Position numbers and translations under genes: made by a program
NCBI GenBank assembly: GCA_023853785.1
Contig: JAJIRX010000704.1
Coordinates: 186,001-250,000 of the forward strand
Direction: 5' to 3'
Origin: Psilocybe azurescens
Taxonomy: Eukaryota > Basidiomycota > Agaricomycetes > Agaricales > Agrocybaceae
Length of the DNA: 64,000 bases
Shown here: positions 11,101-23,479 of the stretch, piece by piece
Numbering within the stretch: position 1 is the stretch's first letter
Layout of the letters: each line of letters starts with the position of its first letter
Notes under the pieces: generated by a model
The model's input: only the letters and a program-made list of their open reading frames with translations
The model's database searches: none
What the model was told of the DNA's origin: nothing

Positions 11101-14100
11101 GTGCTGCTGCTGCGGACGCGGACGCGACGGACTCGAGAGAAGTAGGTGGCGGTACTCGTTCTGCTGGAGAGGTGGATACGGTGGAAGGAGGGACGTCAGG
11201 CAAACAAGCACTAGGTATGCATCTCATTTTTTCTTCCTTTTTCAAGGTTGATTTCTCCATCCATCCTTGCCTGCGACGTGTCACCTTTTCTTTTTGTTTT
11301 CATTCTCTTTCCCTCTTTTTCTCAAATAAACCGTCTGTCAGAATTGATCGACCGAAAAGTTGAACGATATTTTTATAGAGAATGAGCAAGATCAGCCGAA
11401 GCGCAAACGTCGCCGAAAGAGGCCGCCTAGGGCTCACGCAACGCCGCAGATAATCGGCGGCGGCGGTGCAGCAACAGCAGCACACCCGCCCCTACCTTTA
11501 CCTGCCAATCTGAAGGGTGAAGGTCTGGTAGAGGACAGCTCGAGCACACCATTCACACCGGGATCGTCGCCCAAGAAGAAGAAACGATCCAAGTCGGCCT
11601 CTGCGTCCATCTCCGCGTCTGGTTCTGGCGCTGGCTCTGTGCTGCAGAGCCCGAGCAAGATCAAGGGCAAAGGCAAGGTTTTGGAGAAGGAGTTTCTCGT
11701 TCCTCCGTCACCTAAGAAATTGCGTGCCGACAAGAAAGAGAACCAGCCTGCTATAACTATTCTCCGCAGGCCGGCGGTGGATGTGGTGACGAGCAAAGAG
11801 CAGCAGGTCGCGAGCGATGAGGATGTGGGCGAAAATGGCGATGGCGACTCTGATGGCGATTCTGATGGAAGCGATGGGGGCAAGACGCCGACGAATGGAG
11901 TTGGGCGAGGCTCGGATGGACTGGAGCCGATCAACCTTGTCGGGAAGAAGGGTAAGCGTGTAGGGAGAAAAGAGAGGGAGAGGGAGAAGATGAAGAGGGA
12001 TTTGCAGCTGAAAGCGCAAGAAGGAGCCGGAGGTGTGAACGATGTGTCGGAAGGTGTCGATCTGAGTGTCCATTCCGACGACGAGGACGACGATGATAAC
12101 GACGATGAAGGCGATGGTGCTGACCCCCAAGATGAAGAAGAAGACGAGCAGGGGAATGATAGTCTTTCGAACATGTCTCTCCTCAAGCCACCTCGTCGGA
12201 ACCGTTCTCGCAGTCGGCGGAGGAGGGGCAGGGATACGGCTTATATTCATAGCTTGGTGGCCGCTGGAGGAACTGGTGCGTACAAGAGTACCCCTGCCAC
12301 TCCGAAGAAGTTCAAATTCGACGGTATCGACGTTTCGGAGGAGGTGGATGAAGGCGTTGTCCAGGACGCTGCCCCCGTGCAAGTCGATAATGGGCCTGAT
12401 GACGATGTCTTTGTCTCGAAGCCCAACGTGGGGTTAGGCGGAGAGAAGAAGAAGCGCACAAGGACGAAACGCGTCAAGACCCTAACACATGCTAAATCAG
12501 ACCCAGATTTAAGGCTAGATACAGAGGCAGGAGGCGCATCCGCGCATATAGGAGAAGATTCGGGCGACACTGGAACTAAGAAGTACAAGAAAGGGAAGGG
12601 CAAGGTCCAGGCGGAGGACACGATGGACATCCTCGACATGGATCGAAACCAGTTGCAGAGGCTGATCTTCGCATCCTCTGGAGCCGGTTCTCGACTGCTG
12701 TTGGCGAACCAGCAGCGAAACGACCAGCCCCAGGCTGCTCCAGACAGCAAACGTGGACGCCTCCTTTCCCTTGCGAACAAGCTCGGCCTGTTATTTCCGG
12801 AACAACGTGAAGAGCTTGGGAGAGTCATTACGCGGATTGAAAGACAAGGTGCTGAGGCGGCGGCGAAGGCCAAGAGAGCGGCTTTGAATCTAGATGACGA
12901 CCCTTACGGTGGATACGGCCACATCAACCAAGTTCCTATCCTCGTTCCTGGATTGAAGAGGAAGAAATCTAGGAAGGGTGGTCATTCGAAGACTGGCAGT
13001 GAGGGTACTGGTAACGAAGGCTTTGATTTCGAAGATTATTCCTTGGAAAATCGGCGTGGCTCTATGACGGGTGCTCTTCATTTCCCGAGCATAAATGAAG
13101 AAGAAGAAAAAGAAGAGGAAGAGATAGATCCTCGAGGGCGTCCACCTAAGAAAGGCGATGTTTTAATTCACGTTTTTATTGATCAGTATGTATTTCCCCC
13201 CCCCTTTTTTTTTTTTTAGTGATATACTAAAATGTCCCCAGTTCTAATATTTTAATCGGTCTTTTGTCGCATCTCAAACGACACCCTCTACAGCGCAAGA
13301 TCTCAGGGTCTGCAGCGAGAGGTCGACCCGTTTCTGCCGTACTCACGAAAGCTACAACCACATCTAATCCTAATGACAAATCGGACCCAGCGTCAGCTTT
13401 TGCAGCTGTGAAATCTACCAGGTCTCGTCCTCTTCCTATACCTACCAATTCTGAAACAACTTCTGGTGTTTCTACAAAACGTTCACAACCCGTACCTGTG
13501 CCCAAAGCAGGAAATCATCCTATTCCACTCCCTTCCTTCGCAACTATGTCGCGCTCCCCTGCCTGTGGGGTCGGTTATGAGCGCAAGCGGAAAGGTTGTT
13601 GAACAAGATGATGCCATACCGCAAGGCAACGAGGCAAATTCGGATGGTAATGAAAATGCTGCCATGGATGCCGAAACAGCCGCTGCTGTTGGTACAGAGC
13701 CGTTATTCGTCGGGGCATTGAAAAAGGAGAAGAAAATCCCGAAACATTTGTGGCATGCTGCTTTGACCTTGATTTTGGAACGAGGACGGCCTATTACTCG
13801 TAAGTTACTCCATTCACTCCTTGGACTTGAATATTCATCGTAAGCAATCCAGGCCGAGTTGTAGTGACTTCAAGCCCGCTGTATCAACCGATGGAGAGCA
13901 TAGAGCGACTGGGATATGAACTTCGGGTTTTTATCAGGGTTCCAGATTTCGGTATGCGGCCTTCTTACAAATGACCGAATTCTATCTTTTTAATCCTTTT
14001 TACAGGTGATGGCATGGACCGCGACCGGCATCGGGACAAAGGTAGCCAATCCCAATCGCGCCCTATTGCAATCCCAGGATCGAGTCTTGCAGCAAAGAAA

Positions 14101-14686
14101 GGTCGTGTCGGACATGTAAGGCATATATCTGGCAGCACTAGCACCGAGAGTGGCAGCGGAGGGGCAGGATCCGGACATGCTTCCGGAGGAGGTGGAGGTG
14201 CTCATGCTTATACAGGAATCACGAACGATATTTCTCCTCAGGTCAAAGTCAAATATCGTGAACAAGGGGTCGACGAGCTTCTCCAACTGAAGTTGCATCA
14301 GGCCTTGGCAGATACTGACGACGTACCTGAAGGATCGACAATTGTACTTGCCACAGGAGATGGCAATATGGGCCAGTTCAGTGAAGACGGGTTTTTAGGC
14401 AAGTTCACATGGCGTCAGGCTCTTGAAGGTTATTAATGGCACCTACAGGCCCTGTTAGGACTGCTCTTCGCCGAGGATGGAGGGTTGAACTGTACGCATG
14501 GGAGGATGGTTTAAGTAAGCATTCTTCATTTTGTATGCGCACCTTTCTAAAACCCGTAATCATATAGGCCGTGCTTGGAGACGTGAGTTCGGAGCAGGAA
14601 GTGAATGGGGTCGGAGGGGCATGTTCCGAATAATTGGTATGGAGCAATTTGCTAGTGGCCTAGTAGAAGCCTCAGGTTGGTCTTAA
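8190..14686 (+). CDS. NYN-domain (PIN-like ribonuclease fold) protein with a long disordered N-terminus
   Basis: The first part (8190 to about 13100) is Ser/Pro/Gln-rich, then Lys/Asp/Glu-rich, and has no clear domain apart from a conserved-looking GYLDEALSFIAAERAR segment. The C-terminal part is a NYN domain: VFIDHSNILIGLL across an intron, VVVTSSPLYQPM, then VDELLQLKLHQALAD, LATGDGN and VRTALRRGWRVELYAWEDGL. The acidic residues of FID, VDELL and TGDGN fit a metal-dependent RNase-like site. Introns include 9990-10054, 11215-11378, 13186-13241 and a GC-AG intron at 14399-14448; the last exon ends at 14686. One-base frame breaks lie at C5 9792-9796, G4 10974-10977 and C4 13556-13559, each repairable by one base. 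NYN proteins usually act in RNA processing or decay; the target here is unknown. Low-complexity inserts split the domain. Confidence 0.8.
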
Positions 14687-15079
14687 CCGCTAGATACTCA
14701 TCACACTACTGCCTCCATTCTGCTCCCAATGTTACCCATCTCCACAATGAACTATCACTGGAGCTTAACATCAGCTGTGACTTGATACTCCGCGACGACT
14801 CCTTGTTGTAATGTGCAATCAAAGAAACTAACAAAAGAATAAAAAATGCAAGCTGTGTTTCGAGCAAGAAAAATTCGAATCATAAGGGTCTATAACAGAC
14901 AAGTCCCTTTAATACAATTTACGTTATATCTTTGATCGATATCTCAGTGGTATAATAAGCCAACCAACCAACCAACCAACCATAGGATAAAATCAAAATG
15001 TAGAGCCCCAGGGTTAACGATAAAATGTGAGATAGGTGACCTTTTGAATACTAAAATCACTAGACTTAAGACACCCAGA
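14687..15079. other. Convergent 3' intergenic region with (CCAA)n
   Basis: About 390 bp between the 3' ends of the NYN gene (+) and the HeLo-TPR gene (-), so it should hold both terminators. It is AT-rich and contains a short CCAA tandem repeat at 14960-14982. No gene is seen. Confidence 0.6.
14960..14982. repeat. (CCAA)n microsatellite
   Basis: Just under six head-to-tail CCAA units in the convergent intergenic region. Confidence 0.9.
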
Positions 15080-18000
15080 TCAAGACGCCCACGCCCAAGC
15101 CCCCTTTCCTGCCGCCCTCACTGAGCAGACGAAACATGGCCCACCCGTGCGGCGAATGACTGCGTTCTTGCCCCGCTCTGCGCACCACGCCCTCGCTAGT
15201 ACCTCCGTCCCCTTTCCAGTCGCATTAATGATCATGACATCGTTATCAAAGTCCTCCGGTGTATGATCCTTCAGCCTATCCACTATCCAGACATCCTTCT
15301 GGTACCTGGAGAGCTCTCTGGCATGCACTTCATGCGGCCCAGAGTGACACGGTGGGGGTGTAATGAAGACCGGGTTTGTGTACAGCGTGTACGTGACGGT
15401 ATCCTCGTTGTTATCCATGGAGAATACGATGCTCGCACGGTATTCAGCTTTTGCCTCGACCTCCTCCTCGCTGAGCCCCTTGCTAGCCATCTGCGTGGCG
15501 ATGTTAATATCGGAGGGTAGTTTCTTGAGGCGGATTGACTTGATTGTGCAGGTAACAAACTCGCGCAAGGGGAGGCTGCGGGCACACCCATTTATCGCTG
15601 TCTTCAATTGCTGCTATCCAATCCTCCAGGTCTTCGTCAGGTTGCAGAAGAATGGCATCGTTATAGTCGTAGCGACCGATGTGAATCACGTCATCGTCAT
15701 CGTCGTACCCGGTGGTCGAGGAGAAGGTACGTGCGTTGAGATGAATGTAGCGGGGTTTTCTCTTTGCATCTTCACTAAGCGGAGGAATGAACTCTATGGG
15801 CACCAGACATGGCCCCACCCATCCGCATAGAGAAATGACATTAGGAAGGCAGCCAAGGACGCGGCCCAACACTGTTTGAACTCTCCAATACGATTTCTTC
15901 GGCAATGAAACTCCACAGTCATAATATTGCGCTATGTTTAGGCCAGCAGAGATAGATGGTGTGCATAAGACGAGTGCTGCCATGATCTTGAAAGACATCC
16001 ACTTCCCAGGAAGTGTCATCCCGAACAACCAATCGTGGAGATGTAAGGGGACACTCCCTCCACTACGCAAGTTGCCATACACATCCTCGGCATAATCGCG
16101 GACTTCATTGATGTAAGGCCACGCCATTCGTTCAGCAAAGAGTAGTAGCCCCTCCACCTGCTGCTGGTGAACACGGGAATGCACCTCGTACACCTTGCAC
16201 GTAAGGTCCCAATCCTGGTCAAGTAAATTCTTCCGGAGCTGGTCCTTTTTTCCTCGTCTTTTTCCTCTTTGATTGCTTTAATATCAGCGTCGATCTTTGC
16301 TTTGGCGTCAACGAGCCCTTGTTCCATGAGCGCCGTAGAGTCGGCACCGGAAATCTCGATCGCGCGTTCGTATGCTCGTCGTGCTCTGCTTTCATGTCCA
16401 AGCTTGAATTCCGCCAGTCCTAAACGACTCCATGCTTTAGCGTATTTTGGATCTAGTTGGGTCGCTGTGTAGGCATCGATTACAGCCTCCTTGAACCGTT
16501 CTAAGGACAACAATGCAGCTGACCTGTTGGAGTAATAGATGGCATTGCTGCGGTCGAGTTTAAGGGCTTCTGTATAAAAATCTACTGCTTTTTGCCATTG
16601 ACCGTTTTTGAATGCTTCATTGCCTTTTTCCTTGAGTGCCTCGACCTTGTTCCGCTCTACTATGGAAGTGATTAGTGGCCGCCCAACATCCTGCGGTGAA
16701 ATTTTGGCATCCACCACGGTAATGCCAATGTTTCTGAGCCATAAATCCTGAACAATCAACGCCGCTAGAACCCGCTGAGTATACCCCGAATAAGATCCAC
16801 CGCTCCCCTTATGTCCGAGTCGAAGGGCCAGTTCCTTTGCAAGGATGATTTGGTAGAGAAGGTTCCAGATACCGATCATTTTTTCTTCAGGACCACACCA
16901 CTCCGACGCAATACTTGAAGTTGCCGTAAAATCTGCAAAAATATCCGTTCTGTTCAGCAGGCTAAGGAAGTTTCCCAAATAAAAATATTCATAGCGACTG
17001 CCGAAATCTGTGCTGAATTTGTGGGATAAGATAAAACAGCAAAAGGGATATGTCGATTGCAGGATTGAGCTCACATAATATTGTTTCCAAAAAATTCTTT
17101 CAAATCTGCTTCCTCTTGCTTGGGATTCCATCCGAACTTCTGCACGCGACTCAGTTCATTAATTCTGCGAAGGAGCTTTCTTCCCGGGACTTCGGGGAGC
17201 TCTTCATAAGAAACCATAATTGGATCTCCTCGAGGCTTGCCAAAGCTAATTTCGTAACTCCAACATTCCATCCCAAAGCCTTCAACGGTTACGGTTCCAG
17301 GGTTCATATTTTGGTGTTTCGAGTGGCATTCGACATCGAAAAGAACAGAGCCTTCGTCGGTATATTCGTAGGAGGTTTCTCTATTCGTATTTGTATATTT
17401 CTTTTGAAGTAGAGATCTAAGACATATCAAAATTTCCATCTGAGGGACATGTCAAAATGGGAGACCCACCAAATGAAGCGTGGAAGCTCTTCAAAAATCC
17501 TTTGCCATGATTGTTCCATGATGAGTCGGATTCTTCATCATCCCAGTAAGTGCCAGCGGTAACAGTAGCAGAATAACGGCTAGGACCCGTCAAGCGTAGT
17601 GTCAGTCGACCTTCACGTTTCTTTGATACAAAGCTTTCGGTCGCTTCCACTAGCTTACGGACTGCGTGATTTTCGTCGACGGGTTCCTCATTTGTTGTCT
17701 CTGGTTGTAAATGGGTGTCCCTTGTTCCGATATTTTCACCCATCTGCGACCCTGTGATAGCTGTGGCTCCCATGACCTCGAGTCGATCACTAGCAATTTC
17801 GGAAATGTCGTCATGGTCGTCAGTGGTGGCTTCCTGGAGTGACTGCAGGGCTTTGACATCTTCACTGCGGTCAATCTCGTTCTTCATGTTCTCCGAGGTG
17901 AACTTTTTGACGTCGGGGAATAGCTGGTCCAAAGAGTCATTGAAACCCTTAATCTCATTCACCATTTCTTGGAACTTCTTCTTGTCGCGAATGGCCCAAA

Positions 18001-18580
18001 TCTTCCTCTGTGAAGAGGGAGTGTTATGCTGGCGATCTTTCGACAATTTCAAAAGCGGCTCATAAGCTCGCTTGAAAATGGAACCCAGTGGCAATATTCG
18101 TAGCTCGTTGCTCTCGTCCTGAGTCGCGGTGATTGGGCGGAGACCATACTGTTCTTGAAGTCGATCCGCCTTGTCAAACACATGGTATACGCAGCCCAAA
18201 AGACGCAGTACTGTGTCTCGGATCTCGTTTCGCTCCAGTCGAGAGTCTAACTTGGAAGCAGTCTGGTCCGAAGCGATACCAAATCCAACAGCATTTCCCC
18301 ATTCCAAGAGCCGGATTCGTTCCACCTCGAGTTTGACACGGGAAATCTCATAATCAATTCCATAGTGGTTGCCTGTGTCGACAATATCGAAGATTTCGAC
18401 GCATGTTCTCCAACGTTGAACAGGATCATCACCTGCAGCAGAGATTTAGCCTTGCAGAGTCACAACACAAGTGGTTACAGACGAACGATGAACGTTGAGG
18501 TTGATGTTCTGATCGCCTGCAACCACTTGAAAGTTGCCACCGGTTACTCTGACGTTCTTGCTGTTTGGAAATAAGGACAT
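15080..18580 (-). CDS. HeLo (prion-inhibition-like) domain - TPR fusion protein
   Basis: The start at 18580 opens with NVRVTGGNFQVVAGDQ, a leader common in Agaricomycete NLR-like proteins. Introns at 18486-18433, 17469-17417 and 17074-17013 join three parts in one frame. First is a HeLo-like helical domain (RWRTCVEIFDIVDTGNHYG, RIRLLEWGNAVGF). Second is a family segment with NPGTVTVEGFGMECWSYE and PGRKLLRRINELSRVQ. Third are three TPR helices pairs (KGNEAFKNGQWQKAVDFYT, YYSNRSAALLSLERFKEA, YAKAWSRLGLAEFKLG), followed by a C-terminal domain of about 350 residues of unknown role. HeLo domains of HET-s type drive membrane insertion and allorecognition cell death; TPRs bind proteins. No NACHT or amyloid motif is seen. 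One-base breaks lie at 17398-17400, 16246-16251 and 15569-15572. The intron at 17074-17013 argues against two separate genes. Confidence 0.72.
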
Positions 18581-19176
18581 TGGAATGCGCCAATTTGCAA
18601 TGACTTTCTTAAAGAGATGGTAGATGCTGAGGGAATCCGAGACAAGCTATGGTGGTTCAATTTCCAAGTAGTGTGGGACTGGTAAGGCTGTACATCTTGT
18701 TATATCAAGACTACCCCACATGACTGATAGATGTCGTAGCAATATATATGATATGGCTTTGCGACGAAACATGGCTCGAATCTTGACAGATGTTGGACAG
18801 ATCCAAAGCTGAAGATAATACTGGAATCAACTTAAATCGGAGTCTTAGACAGAAACAGTAGGATTGCATCGGCGGCAATGAGCATGTAGTTAGAAAATGT
18901 GTAGTAATTTCGGATACGTACCTGCCTGTATCTTTAGTGAGTTGGTACATTGAATTAGCAATTTTAATGAGTGAGGTAAGATAAACCTAACCCAATTGAT
19001 AATGACAAAACGTCGGGCGCCGGGACCGATTGCTATGCCTGTGCAAAGCGACACCTTGCCAACGATCGAGGGGTACCTTTCGCAAAGATCGCACAAGAGC
19101 GGTCGGGCCAGTATATAATGAAATTATTTTCATGTCTTGTATTCCAGTTGTATTCGTTCAACATATTGTGTCAGGT
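18581..19176. other. Intergenic, upstream of HeLo-TPR
   Basis: About 600 bp that must contain the HeLo-TPR promoter and the 3' end region of the arrestin-like gene. No coding or repeat signal was recognised. Confidence 0.5.
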
Positions 19177-20900
19177 TCATCTTTTGGGGAGTAGATATAC
19201 TTTAAAGTTTACACCGGCAACTTTTCTACCGACTTCAATTCGAATGTCAATAAAATCCTTTGGAGAATTCGCCCACTGTCTGTAGATCGTCAGAGTGCCC
19301 TTTCTCGTCCGGTTCGTAGTTGACAGGCGTCGACATCCTGGGTCGTGGACCAGGCGCGTATGCAGTGACAATTGTAATGGGTTGCTCAGATAGAAGCTGG
19401 CTATCCTCCGAGTGATCAAACCCAGGGGTTTTGAACTTCAAAAATACCATAGAATACTGAATAATGCAATACTTGAGTACGAAGAAAAAATCATGGGAAA
19501 CGAATGAAAGTTACGTCAATTCGAAAGTTTCCCATCGCAGACGTTGGCGCCATGTTTGGCTTCAGATGGATTTCTCCATTGACCGTACGAAGTCTCTCGG
19601 GTGGCGTTGTTCCAGAGTATTCAGTAGCAGGCCACCACACAGCTCGTTGAGAATGGTCGACATCATCTCTCCAAACTTTGGATTCTATATTCTTCTTGGG
19701 TTCCGCGTGATACTTGATACGTCGCCTGACGCGGACAAAAATGGCCTTCGGAGACGAAAGGAGGTCCAAAGCCTGCTTATCATCACTTTCCAATGTCATG
19801 AAAAGTGGAATAACTGAGCCTCGTGTGTAGGTTAGCTATAGGTATATATGTACATTAGATGGTTCGAGAACGAGGACAACAGGTACCTACCGGTTTGGCG
19901 AGGTAGAGCTAGACAAGAGGTCAGTTGAAGCTAGATTCAGAATGGAAAACAGGACACACTCGACATTCTATCTTCGCTGTAGCGTTATTGAGAGTCTTTC
20001 CTATTATTTGAACCGCGTTTAGCCAGAACCAACCGTCTGGATCAACTTTTGGTCCTAACAAGGGTGTCCCTTCCTCATAGGCCAATCGTCTCAAAGGCGG
20101 CAGCGGACTTGGGCGAGTCAACGGAATAAATCCAAAAGGAGCTGACAGGCTAAGTATGGCCCAGGGTTTTCATGAAACGATCAATGCCACGAGGAATAAT
20201 ACGTACATGTCATTCGACCTTAGAATACCACTTCGTATGATCTTCATAGATAGTTCATATCTAGTGGTCGCGTGAATGTAGCGGTCATTAAATGTTTGAG
20301 GAAGCCTGAACATTTCAGGCTGTTTATCGACACCGCATTCCATTGACACCGTCTCTGGAAGGTCAATAGCAAAAGGCCAGCTACATTCGCCTTGAAGTAA
20401 TGCGACCCCATTCTCAGAACGTGCCCATATTTCATGAGGAACATCGAGAAAGGTATATGTATAGCCTAGGAATTCGGAGCCCCCAGTTATGAGCTGCCCT
20501 TGAATCTTTATGACGAATGGCAATCAGGTCAGTTGTACGCATATATCAACGAAATCTTTTGTGAGCTCACTTTGATCACTATTGACTTTACGTATTCGAG
20601 ATTTTCATTAGACAGATTGAGGTGGATCCTGCCTTTTATCGGAAAGCCCTCCTTGAATGTAGGGACCGTCTTTGAAATAGACTCATGCGCAATGAGCGTC
20701 AACGTCGCAGATGTCTTCCCGTTCTTCTCAATTTTATACTCGAATTCCTTGAGGTTAAGATCTGCTGGCGAAATCGAGGCAAGTGGAGATTGCTGAGTAT
20801 CAGAGTACCCAGGAAGGCCATCAAGCTCCAGATCAGGAGGATCCAAGGTATCTACATACGAAGGCGGTTGTTGCCCATTGAGTTCGTCAGGTAATCCCAT
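19177..20900 (-). CDS. Arrestin-like protein (arrestin N/C fold)
   Basis: The ATG is at 20900. The first exon has a Pro-rich leader (QQPPSYVDTLDPPDLEL), then the arrestin-N strands GRIHLNLSNENLEYVKSIVIK. Further exons give IQGQLITGGSEFLGYTYTFL, LRRLAYEEGTPLLGPKVDPDG, then SPKAIFVRVRRRIKYHAEP and AVWWPATEY, and finally APGPRPRMS. This order matches fungal alpha-arrestin-like proteins, which act as adaptors that bring ubiquitin ligases to membrane cargo. Pro/Tyr motifs (PPSY near the N-terminus) could bind WW domains; this is inference. A one-base break in the T3 run 19259-19261 shifts the frame just before the end. With it, the protein would finish at 19177 (ending VYLLPKR); as written it stops at 19247. 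All other exon junctions are clean. Confidence 0.75.
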
Positions 20901-21928
20901 AGTTTGCTGTGATGTGTGGGGTTGCTTTCCTATCGCATAGAGTGACTTTTCATCAGTATTTATTGTTATCTGCTTTGACAGCGCTCATGGGTGGGCACCG
21001 ACGAAAGAGCGGGTATTCCAAAAATATGGAGACCAAAATAGAACCTGTGAGAGAGAGCTCAGAGAGCGGAGTACATTAATACGCATCACCAACCTTATCG
21101 TTTATAAAGTTTGACGTACCCATATGACCTTATCTTCTGATGAGGTCCTGACTCTGGCACAAAAGTCGGCAAGGGTTGCTTAAGGGCCTATGTTTGGGCC
21201 TATGTTTGGGTTGATTGAAGTTGAAACTTGAACCCTCAGCCCTGGCGCTTCCAGATTTAAATTGGCGCCTGTTTTAAGTGGTACAGTCAAAGATAGAATA
21301 ATTTTTAGTCTTTTTAGTTGTTTGTTGCGGTCGTGGGGTGTCCTGGCACTTGAAGCATGGGGAGGGACGAATCTCAGTCCAAGACGAGTCGTCAATCGGA
21401 AAAACGCGTCGTGTATCTTATCATGTGATGTGACACCATGACAATTCCTTGAGGCCAAGCTTGGGCCAAGCAGACGTCTTTAGTTGGTTCTGAGTTGACT
21501 CAAAGTCGACTGTTACCAACCACAATGTTCGCGCCACTACGCCCAGGCCCCTAGATGAACCACTTCCTATACGCAAAGGCACCTTAGCACCGTATTTAAA
21601 CGAAAACTATATCCAAGTACGCGGGTGTAACGGCATAGGTTTGTTATTCGCCTTGCTGCTGTCTTGAATCCTAGTACCAAGGCAAGATGTCAGTTGCATC
21701 TACCGAAGTTTACGGTCGCGTGAGTGTAAAGGGATATTCTTAAATGACGACCAGCCAGCAAAATCTAATTAACCATTTCTTATTGATGACATTAGCTCCT
21801 ACAGTTAGGAAAAATCTACTCCAATCATACACAATATTTACATATTCTACAAGGCGGAACGGAGAATGAAATAAAAGTATCCTATAGCTCGCTCATATCC
21901 GTATATCTCGCAATTTCGCCAGACGAAA
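20901..21928. other. Intergenic, 5' of the arrestin-like gene
   Basis: About 1 kb with no gene recognised. It contains a 12-bp direct repeat at 21184-21210 and the promoter of the arrestin-like gene. The ORF at 21180-21458 (-) is repeat-derived at one end and has no family motif. Confidence 0.5.
21184..21210. repeat. 12-bp direct repeat
   Basis: GGGCCTATGTTT occurs twice in a row, then a partial third unit. Confidence 0.85.
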
Positions 21929-23479
21929 CTATCTGTGGAAATACTTTGCAAGTCCAGACATCGCACCTCGCTCTGCAAAGGTTTCTACATCGGGGGTGGC
22001 ACCGTAAGACCTCACCACCCGTCTACCATGTTGGGGGTTATTCGTTAACGGAATATACTCTTCCATTCCATTGACATTCCAGTCGTCTTCTCTACCCATC
22101 GCCCCAGAACCATTGACCATGACGTCCTCGGAATCCAGGAGAGACATGTCCTCTTGTGCCCATCGGACGAGCTTGCTATCGCCCTGTCTAAAACGCGATC
22201 CCACACGAACAATGGATTTAGTCGTTCTGTGTATCGAATTTCCTATAGGGCGGAGCTTGGTGAAGGCTTGGGACAGCAAGGGTAGAATGGTGTACGTGGC
22301 GCCTTTCAAATTCTCGGTGGCGAGACTGCGTGCGCGACTCGAAGAGAGAAGGATGCAACCAAAGACTAAACCACTGCTAAGAACCACAATTTAGTACGCA
22401 CTATTTGACCGACAGAATAACAAGGCAGGACGTACACAAGCACCACTACAATGATGGCGATCCATCGCCGTGCTCTGCTGTTGTCGAGGGGCATGAGATC
22501 GTCGTCACCTTGTTTGTCCCCCGGAGCCGGTTCTTCGCTGCCGCTGTTAGGCTCGTTGGCCGCCACAATATCTGGATGTGTGGCACTGGTCAACTTTGTC
22601 GGGCACCCGTGCGAAGTGGTCCAGGAGAAAAAATGGACACCCTTGTCTTCTCTAACGTATTTTAGTGTTTCCTCGTCAGAGCAGATAAACACAATCTCTG
22701 CGGACTGCCGCTGCTTCTCCAGCATTCCGCCATATAACGACAAGTGCAATGGCAGATGATCTGCCCAAAAAGCACAAGCTTGAGGTGAGATATCAACAGC
22801 TTCATTGTACACAGCTTACCAGCATCATTATTCTCCTTTTGAATATTTAGCGATATAGTGGTTTTGAGAGCGCTCGATTTGCGACTTCTCCTTGCCTTAC
22901 GGGCAATGGAGCTTGCTCGTGGAGTCTTGCGCGTTGATTTTATGTTGCCGGCGATAATGTCCCATCGGTCCGTGTCCTCCACATCTCCACGCATCTATAA
23001 GTAATTGCACCTCCAAGAATAGCCGGGAATTTCCCAGCACGGAAGGCCGACTCACCCAGCATGCATACCCAAGTATCCTCACCACACCCTGAGCCCTGGA
23101 AATTATTGAAAGGGGTTGGAACTTCAACAAGCCAGAGTGACATTAATGCTCCTACCTCAAGTCCTGAAGTAACCCGGGTCGAGAAACTGTATGCATCTAA
23201 GCCTCCAAGAGTGACTTCGTAAAACCGCCCTCCAGAACTTGATCCTTCGCCTTTATCTTCATCGTAATTCTTTGCGACACCAGATCCTTCAACGACCACC
23301 CTCTCTTCCGCTAGTGGACACAGGTTATATCCATGACCGTTGAGTTCGAAAGCGCAATTATGCCGCAAGTCGTTATCTTTGATGATATGTGTTACTATTC
23401 GGTCCGCCCGTCCACAAGCCGTCAAAAGGGATCCCAGCAGGAAATAAGTGAAGAACTGGGAACGAGACATAGATATCAA
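21929..23479 (-). CDS. Atg27-like membrane protein with MRH-type luminal domain
   Basis: The first exon opens with a signal peptide (FFTYFLLGSLLTACG), followed by the Cys-bearing segments LRHNCAFELNGHGYNLCPLA and GSGCGEDTW. Later exons give ACAFWADHLPLHLSLYGGM, AEIVFICSDEETL and FFSWTTSHGCP, the CxxxW/FIC/GC pattern of mannose-6-phosphate-receptor-homology domains. An acidic linker precedes one transmembrane helix (RWIAIIVVVLV, completed across an intron), then a cytosolic tail of about 140 residues. The layout (signal peptide, MRH, one TM, tail) is that of Atg27, a sorting receptor between Golgi, vacuole and Atg9 vesicles. Two in-frame ATGs, 23479 and 23470, could start it. The intron after GEDTW is the least certain junction. 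A more general MRH cargo receptor is the alternative. Confidence 0.65.

Noticed and set aside
11434..12186. Long antisense ORFs across the NYN gene (also 11708-12382 and 12247-12873)
   Set aside because: Shadows of the low-complexity sense frame; Ser/Pro/Arg-rich with no domain.
17013..17074. Treating the HeLo and TPR parts as two separate genes
   Set aside because: A consensus GTGAGC...TTCAG intron joins them in phase, and no promoter space or good start lies between them.
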